A DNA stretch of 64,000 nucleotides from Hymenobacter taeanensis (GCF_013137895.1 NZ_CP053538.1:1735501-1799500); one strand, 5' to 3'. Numbered from the stretch's first letter, positions 1 to 8,990 are shown. Made by a program: numbers and translations. The notes: generated from the letters alone by a model not told the origin.

Positions 1-414
1 GCGCGAGAGGTAGTCGTTCTCGGGAATGTCGGTGGTCAGGAAGAACATTGGCACGGTGCCAAAGGTCTCGGGGGCCAGGTACAGGGCCTTTACCAGCACC
101 TGCGCGTTGTGAATGTTGATGGGGAACACCAGGCCGGTATCCTGCAGAAAGCTGTACTGCTTGATGCGGAAATCAGCGCGCATGCTCATGTCCTCGTTAC
201 GGCCCTGGTCGTAGTACCCAAACGACCACAGAATGCCGATACCCACCAGGTTTTGCTTTAGCTCATAGGCTGAGCGCATGTGGGAGCCGGCCAAAAAGCC
301 CAGGCCCCCCGAGTAGGTTTTGAGCGCCTGATCCAGCGCAAATTCCATTGAAAAGTAAGCCGCCGGAGTGCTGAACTCGGGGGCAGTAGGGTACATCTGA
401 AAGTCAAATGCCAT
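1..414 (-). CDS. alpha-glucan phosphorylase, N-terminal part (runs off the window)
   Basis: Reading leftwards from an ATG at 414 the frame stays open to base 1 (138 codons), so only the N-terminus is present. The peptide begins MAFDFQMYPTAPEFSTPAAY and contains YFSMEFAL, then KTYSGGLGFLAGSH, the hallmark start of bacterial alpha-glucan (glycogen/maltodextrin) phosphorylases of the GT35 family. These cytoplasmic PLP enzymes release glucose-1-phosphate from alpha-1,4-glucans. The catalytic and PLP-lysine regions lie outside the window. It is divergent from the lipoprotein gene at 818 and near two GH13 enzymes and a sugar transporter, which fits a role in using imported or stored alpha-glucan. 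The family call is firm; the exact substrate (glycogen or maltodextrin) is not visible. Confidence 0.88.
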   Translation of the reverse strand, partial: MAFDFQMYPTAPEFSTPAAYFSMEFALDQALKTYSGGLGFLAGSHMRSAYELKQNLVGIGILWSFGYYDQGRNEDMSMRADFRIKQYSFLQDTGLVFPINIHNAQVLVKALYLAPETFGTVPMFFLTTDIPENDYLSR

Positions 415-817
415 TGGAGCACGAAAGGTCAAAGTGAGAAATGTGGCAGCAAGTCTGCCCTCGGAAACCGCGTACGGATTCTGGCCCAAAAAAAGCGGAA
501 AAGTGCAGACTGTTTGAGAGTGAGCCCTCTAGGAAGGCCAAAATGCTAACCTGCCACCAATAAAAGACAAAAAACCATCATTGGGGCACCCGCTGAATTT
601 CCAGGCCACTAAGCCGCCTCCCACAGCCAGCCCACCCCAACCCGCGGAACTAGTTGGCGGCTTTTGTCCTTCCCTTAGGCAACTCAGCAATTGATTGTCA
701 GACTGCGGTTTGATAACAAATCCGTAATGTAGTTGAGTCGTATCAGGGGCTACCTGCTGGGTAGCTTTGCCGGGCAGTAGTCCTTCCTTTTTTACCTCCA
801 CAACCAAAACCCTTCCC
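415..817. other. 403 bp divergent intergenic region, no gene seen
   Basis: This separates the leftward phosphorylase from the rightward lipoprotein gene and must hold promoters for both. I see no RNA gene, no clear -33/-7 pair and no repeat. The open frame on the minus strand over 529-975 has no recognisable protein features and runs into the lipoprotein gene antisense. Confidence 0.5.
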
Positions 818-2266
818 ATGCAAAACTCGTTGCGCTGGCTCACAGCCTCCCTACTGAGCCTTACTTTTTTGTCTTGCGCCAAGCAAGACCTCACTCCCAG
901 CTCGCCGGCCGCGGCCATCACCACCCAGCAGGATGTAAGCAGCGCCGGTTTCCCCGAGAGCTTCGATACGGGCACTAAAACGGCCTATACCACCGGCTCG
1001 GTTACGCTAGGCTCCGGCTCCTGGACCCTAAACGACGCCCTGCTGGGCAACACTACCGCCGACCATAAAACCGGGGCGCAGTCGGTGCGGGTGCGCAACG
1101 TGGGCACAGTAGGCATGAACTTCAACGCCACCACGGGCGCGGGCGTGGTAACGGTGCAGCACGCCGTATATGGCACCGATGGCAGCTCGCAATGGGAGCT
1201 GTGGGTAAGCCAGAATAGCGGCAGCAGCTACACCAAAGTGGGCAGCACCATCACCAGCAGCAGCACGGCCCTGAACACGGCCTCTTTCACGGTAAACCTG
1301 AGCGGCAACATTCGCCTGCAGATCCGCAAAACCTCGGGCGGCACCAACCGCATCAACTTCGATAACGTGACCCTGGAGCAGTACGGCTCGGGCACTACCA
1401 CCCCGCCCCCCACCACAGGCGGCAAGAAGTTCCTGTTTGATGGCTCGCACGCCGAGCTGGCCGGCAACGCCGACTGGGTACTGGATGTAGACAACGGCGT
1501 AGCCGTGCGCTACCCTTCGCCGGCCCAGAGCGGCATTACCAGCAGCACGCCGGAAACCTACTGGACGGGTGCTATCTCAGCTTGGGGCGTGGCCCTGGTG
1601 AAGCTAGGCCACTCCGTGGAGCAGTTGCCCGCAGGGGCCGCCATTACGTACGGCAACAGCTCCAACGTACAGGACCTGAGCAACTACAGCGTGTTTGTGG
1701 TGGATGAGCCTAACACCGTATTCTCGGCCGCTGAGAAAACCGCCATCCTGCAGTTTGTGCAGAACGGGGGCGGTTTGTTCATGATTTCTGACCACGACAT
1801 TTCAGACCGCAACAACGACGGCTGGGATTCTCCTGCCATCTGGAACGATCTGATGCAGAACAACTCCGTGAAGGCTAACCCCTTCGGCTTCTCGGTAAAC
1901 CTCGATAACGTGGTGGAAAACAGCACCAACGCACTGACTACTTCCACGAACCCCATCATGAACGGCTCGCAGGGCAAAGTAACCCAGCTCTCGTACCACA
2001 ACGGCGCCACCATGACGCTCAACCCCACCGCCAACTCTACGGTACAGGGCCTGATCTGGCGCACCTCCGCTACGCAGGGCAACAACAGCGTAATGGCGGC
2101 CAGCAGCACCTTTGGCACCGGCCGGGTGGTAATCATCGGCGACTCCTCACCGGCTGACGATGGCACCGGCTCGCCTGGCAACACCGTGTACGATGGCTGG
2201 AACGAGAACGTAAGTCACGCCCGTCTGCACCTGAACGCCTCGCTCTGGCTGGCTAAGCTGCAGTAA
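818..2266 (+). CDS. secreted lipoprotein: beta-sandwich domain plus glutamine-amidotransferase-like (ThuA/IFT52-type) domain
   Basis: The ATG at 818 is preferred over the upstream in-frame codon at 767 because it directly starts a lipoprotein signal (MQNSLRWLTASLLSLTFLSC, Cys at about residue 20). A Ser/Thr-rich linker leads into a beta-sandwich of about 130 residues, of the kind found N-terminal in Bacteroidota secreted nucleases and hydrolases (ends FDNVTLEQYG). After a Pro/Thr linker (TTTPPPTTGG), the rest (about 270 residues) resembles class-I-glutamine-amidotransferase-like folds: KFLFDGSHAE start, a VFVVDEPN strand, FVQNGGGLFMISDHD, and a C-terminal GRVVIIGDSSPADDG. A catalytic Cys typical of true amidotransferases is not evident, so the activity is unknown. 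Probably outer-membrane anchored. Possible alternative: carbohydrate- or nucleic-acid-binding surface protein. Confidence 0.7.
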   Translation: MQNSLRWLTASLLSLTFLSCAKQDLTPSSPAAAITTQQDVSSAGFPESFDTGTKTAYTTGSVTLGSGSWTLNDALLGNTTADHKTGAQSVRVRNVGTVGMNFNATTGAGVVTVQHAVYGTDGSSQWELWVSQNSGSSYTKVGSTITSSSTALNTASFTVNLSGNIRLQIRKTSGGTNRINFDNVTLEQYGSGTTTPPPTTGGKKFLFDGSHAELAGNADWVLDVDNGVAVRYPSPAQSGITSSTPETYWTGAISAWGVALVKLGHSVEQLPAGAAITYGNSSNVQDLSNYSVFVVDEPNTVFSAAEKTAILQFVQNGGGLFMISDHDISDRNNDGWDSPAIWNDLMQNNSVKANPFGFSVNLDNVVENSTNALTTSTNPIMNGSQGKVTQLSYHNGATMTLNPTANSTVQGLIWRTSATQGNNSVMAASSTFGTGRVVIIGDSSPADDGTGSPGNTVYDGWNENVSHARLHLNASLWLAKLQ

Positions 2267-2300
2267 GCCCTCCGGCCTCTTCGTAGGCCACTCCCTTCTC

Positions 2301-2342
2301 AAAGCCCCGTTGTCTGGATTTACCAGGCGGCGGGGCTTTTTT
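2301..2342 (+). terminator. rho-independent terminator
   Basis: AAAGCCCCG and CGGGGCTTT form a stem with a GC-rich base, followed by T residues, about 35 bp after the lipoprotein stop codon. Confidence 0.8.
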
Positions 2343-2432
2343 AATGAGCAAGGAGGAATGAGTAATGCTTTCAAGTTATGGAGTGCCGGATGGGTTGATC
2401 ACTCTTCATTGCTCACTGCCCATTGCCAAGTG
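2343..2432. repeat. imperfect inverted repeat (ATGAGCA...TTCATTGCTCA type)
   Basis: Short sequences of the AATGAGCAAGG / CTTCATTGCTCACTG type face each other. A similar arrangement (ATGAGCAGTGACCAATGA ... TCATTCTTCATTGTCCATTG) recurs at about 17281-17333, suggesting a dispersed intergenic repeat family. Only two diverged copies are in this window. Confidence 0.4.
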
Positions 2433-2501
2433 GCGTGCAATCAGCTAATACAGCACCAATTCCGCGCATTTTGGCATTAACTTAACCGATTGCGGAGGCT
2501 G

Positions 2502-2509
2502 TATCTTGC
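2502..2509 (+). promoter_or_regulatory. possible Bacteroidota -7 box (TATCTTGC)
   Basis: TATCTTGC matches TAnnTTTG at most positions and lies 30 bp before the GH13 start codon. A TTTG at 2470-2473 could be a -33 element, but the spacing (28 bp) is longer than usual. Confidence 0.35.
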
Positions 2510-2538
2510 AGTTCCGTCACTGAATTCCCACATTCCGT

Positions 2539-4443
2539 ATGATCTCAGCCCGATTTCTGCCTTTGTTGGCCGGCACGCTGCTGGCCGCGGCCGCTCCATC
2601 AGTAGCCGCCACTACCCCTACTGTTACTGAGCTGGTCGCGCCGGCCGCCAAAGCTGCTTCCGCCACCCGCATTGACCCTACTTTCTGGTGGGTGGGCATG
2701 AAGAACCCCAAGCTGCAGCTGCTGGTGCACAGCCCCGGTATTGCCGACAGCAAGCTGAACATGGCCGCCTACCCCGGCGTAACGCTGGAAGGCACCCAGA
2801 AACTGGAAAGCCCCAACTACCTGCTGGTTAACCTCACCATTGCGCCTGATGCCAAGCCCGGCAAGCTGAAGCTGGAGTTTAAAGGTGCTAAGAAGACGAC
2901 CGTTGCCTACGAGCTGCGCCAGCGCACTACCCCCGGCGACAAGCAGAAGGTACAGGGCCTGAATCAGCAGGACTTTATCTACTTCCTGATGCCGGACCGC
3001 TTCTCGAACGGCGACTCGAAAAACGACTACATCCCGGATATGCGCGCGCCCAAAGTGGCCCGCGACTCGATGTACTCTCGCCACGGCGGCGACCTGAAGG
3101 GCATCGAAAACCACTTCGACTACCTCAAGAGCATGGGGGCCACAGCCATCTGGATGACGCCGGTGGTGGAAAACGACATGCCCAAGGCTAGCTACCACGG
3201 CTACGCCCTCACCGACTACTACAACACCGACCGCCGCTACGGCACCCTGGAGGAGTACCGCCAGTTTGTGGACAAGGCCCACCGCAACGGCCTGAAAGTG
3301 GTGCACGACGTGGTGCTCAACCACATGGGCAGCAAGAACTACCTGTTCCTGGATCAGCCCGCCAAAGACTGGTTCAATCAGTGGCCGCAGTTCACGCGCA
3401 GCAACTACAACTCCCTGGCTCTCAACGACCCGTATGCCTCGGAGCTGGACCGCAAGCTCTACAACCGGGGCTGGTTTGATACCACCATGCCCGACGTGAA
3501 CCAGAGCAACCCGCTGGTAGCTACCTACCTGATTCAGAATTTCCTGTGGTGGGTAGAGTACACTGGCCTGGATGCTTACCGCATCGACACTTACCCCTAC
3601 TCCGACCCCAAGTTTCTGATGCAGTGGGGGCAGGCCCTCACTGATGAATTCCCGAACCTGTTCATGTTCGGCGAGGCCTGGGTGGGCAGCACGGCTCAGC
3701 AGGCTTTCTTCGCCCGCAACATCTTCCAGCCCGTCGATGGGTTCAAGTCCAACCTGGAGTCGGTGTTTGACTTCCAGTCGCAGGGCGCTATTCACGATGC
3801 CCTGCGCGGCGACCAGCCCAACATGAACCGCCTGTACGAGGCCCTGCAGGGCGACTGGATGTACCAGGACGCGACCCGCAACGTGACCTTCCTCGACAAC
3901 CACGACATGAGCCGCTTCTACTCCGTGATAGGGGAGGACTTTGCCAAGTACAAGATGGGCGTGGCTTGGCTGCTCACCATGCGTGGCATTCCGCAGTTGT
4001 ACTACGGAACTGAGGTGCTGATGAAGAACTTCTCCAACCCCGACGGCAAGGTGCGCGAGGACTTCCCCGGCGGCTTTGCTGGTGACAAGACCAACTACTT
4101 CACGGCCGCCGGCCGCACCGGGCAGGCTGGCGAGGCATTTACCTACCTCAGCACCCTGGCCAACTACCGCAAAACGCATCCGGTAGTAGCCACCGGCAAG
4201 CTCATGCAGTTCATTCCGCAGGACGGGGTGTACACCTACTTCCGCTATAACGACCAGGGCCAGACCGTGATGGTGATGCTCAACGGCAACAAGGACGAGA
4301 AGACGGTAGACGGCACTCGGTTTGCCGAGCGCACCGGTGGGTTTACATCTGGCACCGAGGTAGCTACCGGCGCCACGCTTTCCGACCTGAAATCATTTAA
4401 AATTCCTGGCCGCACGGCTTGGGTAGTAGAGATGAAGAAGTAG
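2539..4443 (+). CDS. secreted GH13 alpha-amylase / neopullulanase-type enzyme (SusA-like)
   Basis: 634 residues with a Sec signal (MISARFLPLLAGTLLAAAAP, cleavage near SVAAT). Residues 30-130 look like the cyclomaltodextrinase N-terminal immunoglobulin-type domain (DPTFWWVGMKNPKLQLL), followed by the GH13 barrel starting at DFIYFLMPDRFSNGD. Conserved region I is DVVLNHMG (residues 257-264). The catalytic triad is visible: nucleophile Asp350 (DAYRID), acid/base Glu379 (FMFGEAW), and Asp456 (LDNHD). A small all-beta C-terminal domain ends IPGRTAWVVEMKK. Such enzymes hydrolyse alpha-1,4 bonds of maltodextrin, cyclodextrin or pullulan in the periplasm. The SDR, second GH13 and SLC45-type transporter follow on the same strand, forming an alpha-glucan locus. 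Substrate preference cannot be told from sequence alone. Confidence 0.92.
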   Translation: MISARFLPLLAGTLLAAAAPSVAATTPTVTELVAPAAKAASATRIDPTFWWVGMKNPKLQLLVHSPGIADSKLNMAAYPGVTLEGTQKLESPNYLLVNLTIAPDAKPGKLKLEFKGAKKTTVAYELRQRTTPGDKQKVQGLNQQDFIYFLMPDRFSNGDSKNDYIPDMRAPKVARDSMYSRHGGDLKGIENHFDYLKSMGATAIWMTPVVENDMPKASYHGYALTDYYNTDRRYGTLEEYRQFVDKAHRNGLKVVHDVVLNHMGSKNYLFLDQPAKDWFNQWPQFTRSNYNSLALNDPYASELDRKLYNRGWFDTTMPDVNQSNPLVATYLIQNFLWWVEYTGLDAYRIDTYPYSDPKFLMQWGQALTDEFPNLFMFGEAWVGSTAQQAFFARNIFQPVDGFKSNLESVFDFQSQGAIHDALRGDQPNMNRLYEALQGDWMYQDATRNVTFLDNHDMSRFYSVIGEDFAKYKMGVAWLLTMRGIPQLYYGTEVLMKNFSNPDGKVREDFPGGFAGDKTNYFTAAGRTGQAGEAFTYLSTLANYRKTHPVVATGKLMQFIPQDGVYTYFRYNDQGQTVMVMLNGNKDEKTVDGTRFAERTGGFTSGTEVATGATLSDLKSFKIPGRTAWVVEMKK

Positions 4444-4448
4444 TCTGG

Positions 4449-4480
4449 CGAGGGACTGCGGGAACCTCCGCAGTCCCTCG
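4449..4480 (+). terminator. strong hairpin after GH13 gene
   Basis: A perfect 13 bp stem (CGAGGGACTGCGG / CCGCAGTCCCTCG, loop GAACCT) lies 6 bp after the stop codon. There is no T-run after it, so it may be a terminator of non-canonical type or an mRNA 3'-end stabiliser. Confidence 0.6.
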
Positions 4481-4539
4481 TAACTTATGCGAATAGCACT
4501 GGTTGCTTTTTCAGCATAAGCCCACTAAGCCTGATTCTT

Positions 4540-5247
4540 ATGACCGACCTAACCGACCAAGTAGCCATCGTAACGGGTGCCAGCCGCGGCATCGGGAAAG
4601 CCATTGCCCTGCTATTGGCCCTGCAGGGCGCCAAAGTGGTGTCCGTAGCCCGTAGCGCCGAGGAACTGGAAGAGCTCAACGCCAAAACCCAGGGCCTGGC
4701 CATTCCTGCCGACGTAGCCGACGCCGACGATGCCCAAAACGTGGTGGATGAAACCCTCAGCCGCTTTGGCCGCCTCGATATTCTGGTGTGCAACGCTGGC
4801 GTAGGCTCCTTTAACCTGCTCGAAAACGTTGAAGCCGCCGAGTGGGACCGGATTTTTGACGTGAATGTGAAGGGCACCTTCCTGATGTGCAAAGCCGTAG
4901 TGCCTCACCTGAAAGCGCAGAAGAAAGGCCACATTGTGGGCATAGCCTCCGATGTAAGCAAGCGCACCTTCGAGCACGGCACCGTGTATGGGGCCAGCAA
5001 GTATGCTCAGGACGCCATGCTTGGCTCTCTGCGCAAGGAGCTGCGGCCCTACGGCGTGAAGGTGAGCACCATTTACCCCGGCATGGTAGACACCTACTTC
5101 AACGACTCACACCCCGGCTCTCCGGAACTCGAAAAGACTCACCTCAAGCCCTCCGATATTGCCCAAGCAGTGCGTTACGTGCTGGAAGCGCCGCCCCACG
5201 TGGTAGTAGATGAGCTCATGATTCACCCCCTTACGCAGGAGTGGTAA
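4540..5247 (+). CDS. short-chain dehydrogenase/reductase (SDR) family oxidoreductase
   Basis: 235 residues, a normal length for a classical SDR. The Rossmann nucleotide motif TGASRGIG is at 12-19, the NAG motif at 85-87, the catalytic Ser at 137, and the YxxxK pair at Tyr150 and Lys154 (YGASK). The sequence resembles 3-oxoacyl-ACP-reductase-like SDRs (NADP-dependent; an Arg follows beta-2 in VSVARS). Cytoplasmic, no signal. It sits between the two GH13 genes, but a metabolic link to glucan use is not evident. Start ATG at 4540. Confidence 0.9.
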   Translation: MTDLTDQVAIVTGASRGIGKAIALLLALQGAKVVSVARSAEELEELNAKTQGLAIPADVADADDAQNVVDETLSRFGRLDILVCNAGVGSFNLLENVEAAEWDRIFDVNVKGTFLMCKAVVPHLKAQKKGHIVGIASDVSKRTFEHGTVYGASKYAQDAMLGSLRKELRPYGVKVSTIYPGMVDTYFNDSHPGSPELEKTHLKPSDIAQAVRYVLEAPPHVVVDELMIHPLTQEW

Positions 5248-5350
5248 GATGATGAAGTGGTGACGTGGTGAGTTTGATGGCGTACTGGCCTAGACCGCGC
5301 AAATAGCGCCGCATAAACGTCAAACTCACCACTTCACTACCTCATCATTT
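5248..5350. repeat. intergenic inverted repeat (GATGAAGTGGTGA type)
   Basis: The left arm (from GATGATGAAGTGGTGACG) and right arm (CTCACCACTTCACTACCTC and ATCATTT) are imperfect reverse complements of about 32 bp around a centre holding ACTGGCCTAG at 5285. Similar TGGTGAAG/CTTCACCA arms occur at 61348-61438, and related CTCAC/CATTACC-rich sequence lies at 7207-7345, so this is probably a dispersed hairpin family. Confidence 0.6.
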
Positions 5351-5369
5351 CACCTTTCCTTACTTGCCT

Positions 5370-7205
5370 ATGAAAAACCTGGTACTGCCGGTTGCCGTCC
5401 TTTCCCTAGGACTAGCTTCATTTTCTTTCTATCAGCAACCCCCAGCTCCCGTGGCAGAAACCATTTCCAGCTCGGACCCCAACACCACCGACGAAGTACC
5501 CCAGGACCACAAACTGGTAATTTACCAGCTCATGACGCGCCTGTTTGGCAACAAAACGGCCGTGAACAAGCACTATGGTACGCTCCAGGAAAACGGAGTG
5601 GGCAAGTTCAACGATATTAATACCACCGCGCTGCAGGCTATCAAGAAGATGGGCGTGAGCCACGTGTGGTTTACCGGTGTGCTGGAGCACGCCACCATGA
5701 CCAACTACACCAAGGACGGCATTACCCTCGATGATGCCGACGTGGTGAAGGGGCGGGCCGGCTCGCCCTACGCCGTGAAGGACTACTACGACGTGGACCC
5801 CGACTTGGCCGTGAACGTGAAGAACCGCATGCAGGAGTTTGAAGCCCTGGTAAAGCGGACCCACGACAACGACATGAAGGTGCTCATCGACTTCATTCCC
5901 AACCACGTAGCTCGCACCTATAAGTCGGATGCCCACCCGGCGGGCGTGGCAGACCTGGGGGAGAAGGACGACAAGACCAAGGCCTTTGCGCCCAACAACA
6001 ACTTCTACTACCTGCCCGGCAAAAGCTTTGTGGTACCGGCTGGCTACAACCCGCTAGGCCCCTTAACCGGCCCGAAAGAGGACAAGAAGTTTCAGGAAGT
6101 GCCCGCCAAGGCCACTGGCAACGACGTATTTTCGGAAGCACCCAAGGTAGACGACTGGTTTGAGACCATTAAGCTCAACTACGGGGTTGATTACCAGAAC
6201 GGCCGCGCCAAGCACTTCTCGCCCACCCCGGATACGTGGCTGAAAATGCGCGACATCCTCATCTTCTGGACCAGGAAGGACGTGGATGGCTTCCGTTGCG
6301 ACATGGCCGAAATGGTGCCCGTGGAGTTCTGGGCCTGGGTAATTCCGGAGCTCAAGAAGATCAAGCCCGACCTGATTTTCATTGGAGAGGCCTACGACGC
6401 CAAGACGTACAAAATGTACATTGAGCAGGGTCACTTCGACTACCTCTATGACAAGGTAGGCCTCTACGATGGCCTGCGCCGCCTCATGCGCGGCGAGGGT
6501 ACCACCGAGGACATTACCAAAGTATGGAGCGAGGAAAGCCGTGGCTTCGCAAGTCATATGCTGCGCTTTCTGGAAAACCACGACGAGCAGCGCATTGCCT
6601 CCAAGGACTTTGCCGGCAACCCCCGCGCCGCCATCCCGGCCATGACGGTGTCGGCTACGCTGGCTACGGGCCCCATCATGCTGTACTTCGGGCAGCACGT
6701 GGGCGAGCCGGCGCATGGTGCCGAGGGCTTCTCTAGCGAAGACGGCCGCACCACCATCTTCGACTACTGGGGCGTGCCGGAACACCAGAAATGGATGAAC
6801 GGCGGCAAGTTTGATGGCGGCAAGCTCAGCGACGAGCAGAAGCAGCTCCACAGCTTCTATACCCGCCTGCTCACACTCACCAGCCAGAGCGACGCCATCC
6901 GGCGCGGTAAGTTCTACGAGCTGCAGGACGCCAACAACCTCGATCAGCAATACAACCAGCGCCAGCTCTACACCTTCGTGCGCTACACCGATAAGCAGAA
7001 ACTGCTCATCGTGGCCAACTTCAGCCCCGACAAAACCTACAAGCCCACCCTGCGCATTCCGCCCAACGTGCTCCAGCTGATGGGCCTCAGTCCCACCCAG
7101 TTCTACACCTACACCGACCTTCTCAACCAGGCCCCCACCGTGCAGGCTCTCAACCTAACGCTGGCCCCACAAAGCGCCTACATCTTTGAAATCAAAGCCA
7201 AATAA
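5370..7205 (+). CDS. GH13 alpha-amylase family protein, exported
   Basis: 611 residues. The ATG at 5370 begins a signal or anchor sequence (MKNLVLPVAVLSLGLASFSF); an in-frame TTG two codons upstream is less likely. The barrel begins at KLVIYQLMTRLFGN. Region I is DFIPNHVAR, the nucleophile is Asp311 (DGFRCDMAE), acid/base is Glu340 (FIGEAYD), and the third acid is Asp405 (LENHDE), so the GH13 triad is intact. The C-terminal domain ends in the usual beta sandwich (LTLAPQSAYIFEI). It differs clearly from the GH13 at 2539 (no N-terminal cyclomaltodextrinase domain). It likely acts in the periplasm on maltodextrins next to the transporter at 7361. It could be a glucanotransferase rather than a hydrolase; sequence reading does not decide. 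Confidence 0.9.
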   Translation: MKNLVLPVAVLSLGLASFSFYQQPPAPVAETISSSDPNTTDEVPQDHKLVIYQLMTRLFGNKTAVNKHYGTLQENGVGKFNDINTTALQAIKKMGVSHVWFTGVLEHATMTNYTKDGITLDDADVVKGRAGSPYAVKDYYDVDPDLAVNVKNRMQEFEALVKRTHDNDMKVLIDFIPNHVARTYKSDAHPAGVADLGEKDDKTKAFAPNNNFYYLPGKSFVVPAGYNPLGPLTGPKEDKKFQEVPAKATGNDVFSEAPKVDDWFETIKLNYGVDYQNGRAKHFSPTPDTWLKMRDILIFWTRKDVDGFRCDMAEMVPVEFWAWVIPELKKIKPDLIFIGEAYDAKTYKMYIEQGHFDYLYDKVGLYDGLRRLMRGEGTTEDITKVWSEESRGFASHMLRFLENHDEQRIASKDFAGNPRAAIPAMTVSATLATGPIMLYFGQHVGEPAHGAEGFSSEDGRTTIFDYWGVPEHQKWMNGGKFDGGKLSDEQKQLHSFYTRLLTLTSQSDAIRRGKFYELQDANNLDQQYNQRQLYTFVRYTDKQKLLIVANFSPDKTYKPTLRIPPNVLQLMGLSPTQFYTYTDLLNQAPTVQALNLTLAPQSAYIFEIKAK

Positions 7206-7206
7206 G

Positions 7207-7345
7207 TAATGAGGTGATGGGGGTGACGTAGCGCGCAAGTGTCTCGTCCCAAACAGTGCAAACCTTAGGTGGCCTAGGCCACCTCATTACCCTCATAACT
7301 CCATTACCTTATCACCTCCTTACCTCTTCACTTCCTCACCTCTTT
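7207..7345. repeat. low-complexity intergenic segment with CTCATTACC/CTCAC repeats and a TGGCCTAGGCCA palindrome
   Basis: Stretches such as AATGAGGTGATGGGGGTGAC and then CTCATTACC, CTCCATTACC, TTATCACCTCC, CTCACCTCTTTACC alternate up to the start of the transporter gene. The palindrome TGGCCTAGGCCA is at 7270-7281. The segment resembles the arms of the 5248-5350 repeat but lacks a clean hairpin. Confidence 0.4.
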
Positions 7346-7360
7346 ACCATTTCCCACCAC

Positions 7361-8776
7361 ATGGCAACCAGCGTAGCGGCCGCTCCCACCAGCACCCGCG
7401 AAAAACCTCGCCTCAGCTTCTGGCAAATCTGGAACATGAGCTTCGGCTTCTTGGGCATCCAGTTCGGCTTTGCCCTCCAGAACGCCAACGTCAGCCGCAT
7501 CTTTGAAACCATGGGCGGCACCGAAATAGCCTTTTACTGGCTGGCGGCTCCGCTGACTGGCCTACTGGTGCAGCCCATCATCGGCTACATGTCGGATCGG
7601 ACGTGGAGCCCGCGTTGGGGTAGGCGGCGGCCGTTTTTTCTGGTAGGTGCCGTTTTAGCCTCGTTTGCTCTGCTGGTAATGCCCAACGTCACGGCGCTCT
7701 GGATGGCCGTGGGCATGCTCTGGATAATGGACTCCAGCATCAACATCAGCATGGAGCCGTTCCGGGCGCTGGTAGGTGACTTGCTGCCCTCCTCGCAACG
7801 TACCACCGGCTTTGCGGCGCAAACCTTCTTTATCGGGGTAGGAGCCGTGGTAGCATCGTCGCTGCCCTGGATGTTTACCAACTGGTTTAACGTATCGAAT
7901 ACGGCACCCGCCGGGCAAATTCCCCTGTCGGTGAAGTATGCCTTTTACATTGGTGGGGTGGTGTTCTTCCTGGCAGTACTCTGGACGGTGCTCCGCACCA
8001 AGGAGTATCCGCCGGAAAACATGGAGGAATTTGAGGCTGAGAAGCGCCAGAACGCTGGCTTTTTAAATGGCGTGCGGGAATCGTTTGCGGGTATCTTTCA
8101 CATGCCCAAAACCATGCGCCAGCTGGCTGTGGTGCAGTTTTTTTCTTGGCTGGCATTATTCTCCATGTGGATTTACACCACGCCCGCCGTAACCAGCCAC
8201 ATTTATCACACCACCGATACCACTTCCAAGCTCTACAATGAAGGGGCCGACTGGGTAGGCATTTGCTTTGCGGTGTATAATGGTATTTCGGCCATTGCCG
8301 CTCTGCTCCTACCAGTTATTGCCCGGGCTACCAGTCGCCGCATCACACACCTTCTGTGTTTGGTAGCAGGTGGCCTAGGCCTCATTTCCATCTATTTCAT
8401 TCAGGACCCCACTATGCTGTTGCTCTCCATGGTGGGCGTAGGTATTGCCTGGGCTTCTATTCTGAGCGTGCCATATGCGATGCTGGCCGGAGCTCTGCCC
8501 GCCAACAAAATGGGGTATTACATGGGCGTGTTCAACTTCTTTATTGTGATTCCGCAGGTAGTAGCCGGCCTGATTCTGGGCTTCTTCACGAAGAATGTCT
8601 TCGGGGGTGAATCCGTCTATACCCTTGTTCTCGGGGGCGCCTCCATGATTCTTTCGGGCCTGCTCACGCTGCTGGTCCACGATGAGGACGACATCCGGTT
8701 GCCAGCGGCAGCAGAAACCATCCATACCAGTTCACCCGGCTACGATGCGCCGGTTGAGTCTGATCCAAGGATGTAG
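7361..8776 (+). CDS. MFS sugar transporter, SLC45/GPH-like (maltose/sucrose type)
   Basis: 471 residues from the ATG at 7361; an upstream in-frame start at 7256 would add 35 residues encoded by the low-complexity leader and is unlikely. About twelve hydrophobic segments are visible. Marker stretches are MSFGFLGIQFGFALQNANV at the first helix and the MFS loop RTWSPRWGRRRPF between helices 2 and 3, both characteristic of the SLC45-type glycoside/proton symporters of Bacteroidota. A charged loop of about 30 residues lies between helices 6 and 7 (YPPENMEEFEAEKRQ). Being last in the GH13-SDR-GH13 run, it probably takes products of periplasmic glucan breakdown into the cytoplasm. Substrate (maltose, maltodextrin, glucose) is inferred from context only. 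Confidence 0.87.
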   Translation: MATSVAAAPTSTREKPRLSFWQIWNMSFGFLGIQFGFALQNANVSRIFETMGGTEIAFYWLAAPLTGLLVQPIIGYMSDRTWSPRWGRRRPFFLVGAVLASFALLVMPNVTALWMAVGMLWIMDSSINISMEPFRALVGDLLPSSQRTTGFAAQTFFIGVGAVVASSLPWMFTNWFNVSNTAPAGQIPLSVKYAFYIGGVVFFLAVLWTVLRTKEYPPENMEEFEAEKRQNAGFLNGVRESFAGIFHMPKTMRQLAVVQFFSWLALFSMWIYTTPAVTSHIYHTTDTTSKLYNEGADWVGICFAVYNGISAIAALLLPVIARATSRRITHLLCLVAGGLGLISIYFIQDPTMLLLSMVGVGIAWASILSVPYAMLAGALPANKMGYYMGVFNFFIVIPQVVAGLILGFFTKNVFGGESVYTLVLGGASMILSGLLTLLVHDEDDIRLPAAAETIHTSSPGYDAPVESDPRM

Positions 8777-8799
8777 TATTCGTCGCTTAACCGCCTCCG

Positions 8800-8834
8800 A
8801 AAGCCCTTTCTACTTGTGGTGGAAAGGGCTTTTC
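8800..8834 (+). terminator. rho-independent terminator
   Basis: AAAGCCCTTTC and GGAAAGGGCTTTTC form a stem-loop 24 bp after the transporter stop codon, ending the alpha-glucan gene run. Confidence 0.8.
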
Positions 8835-8990
8835 TGCGCTAGGCCTGTCCGTATTTATACTAGGCCAGAGAAGTTAAAATCAGCATTTACCCCTTCCTAC
8901 TAACTACCGCGCTGGCCGTATTCCCTAGATACTTAGTGCCGCATCTTTGCCCTCAGCTAAAGCGCGGTCTTTCAGCTAGACAGGCAGCGT

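Noticed and set aside
529..975. Minus-strand frame of 148 codons at the start of the lipoprotein gene
   Set aside because: No family features; overlaps the lipoprotein signal region antisense.
2599..4179. Long open frame (526 codons) on the minus strand
   Set aside because: It is antisense to the GH13 gene with intact catalytic motifs; the Val/His-rich composition is that of a shadow frame in high-GC DNA.
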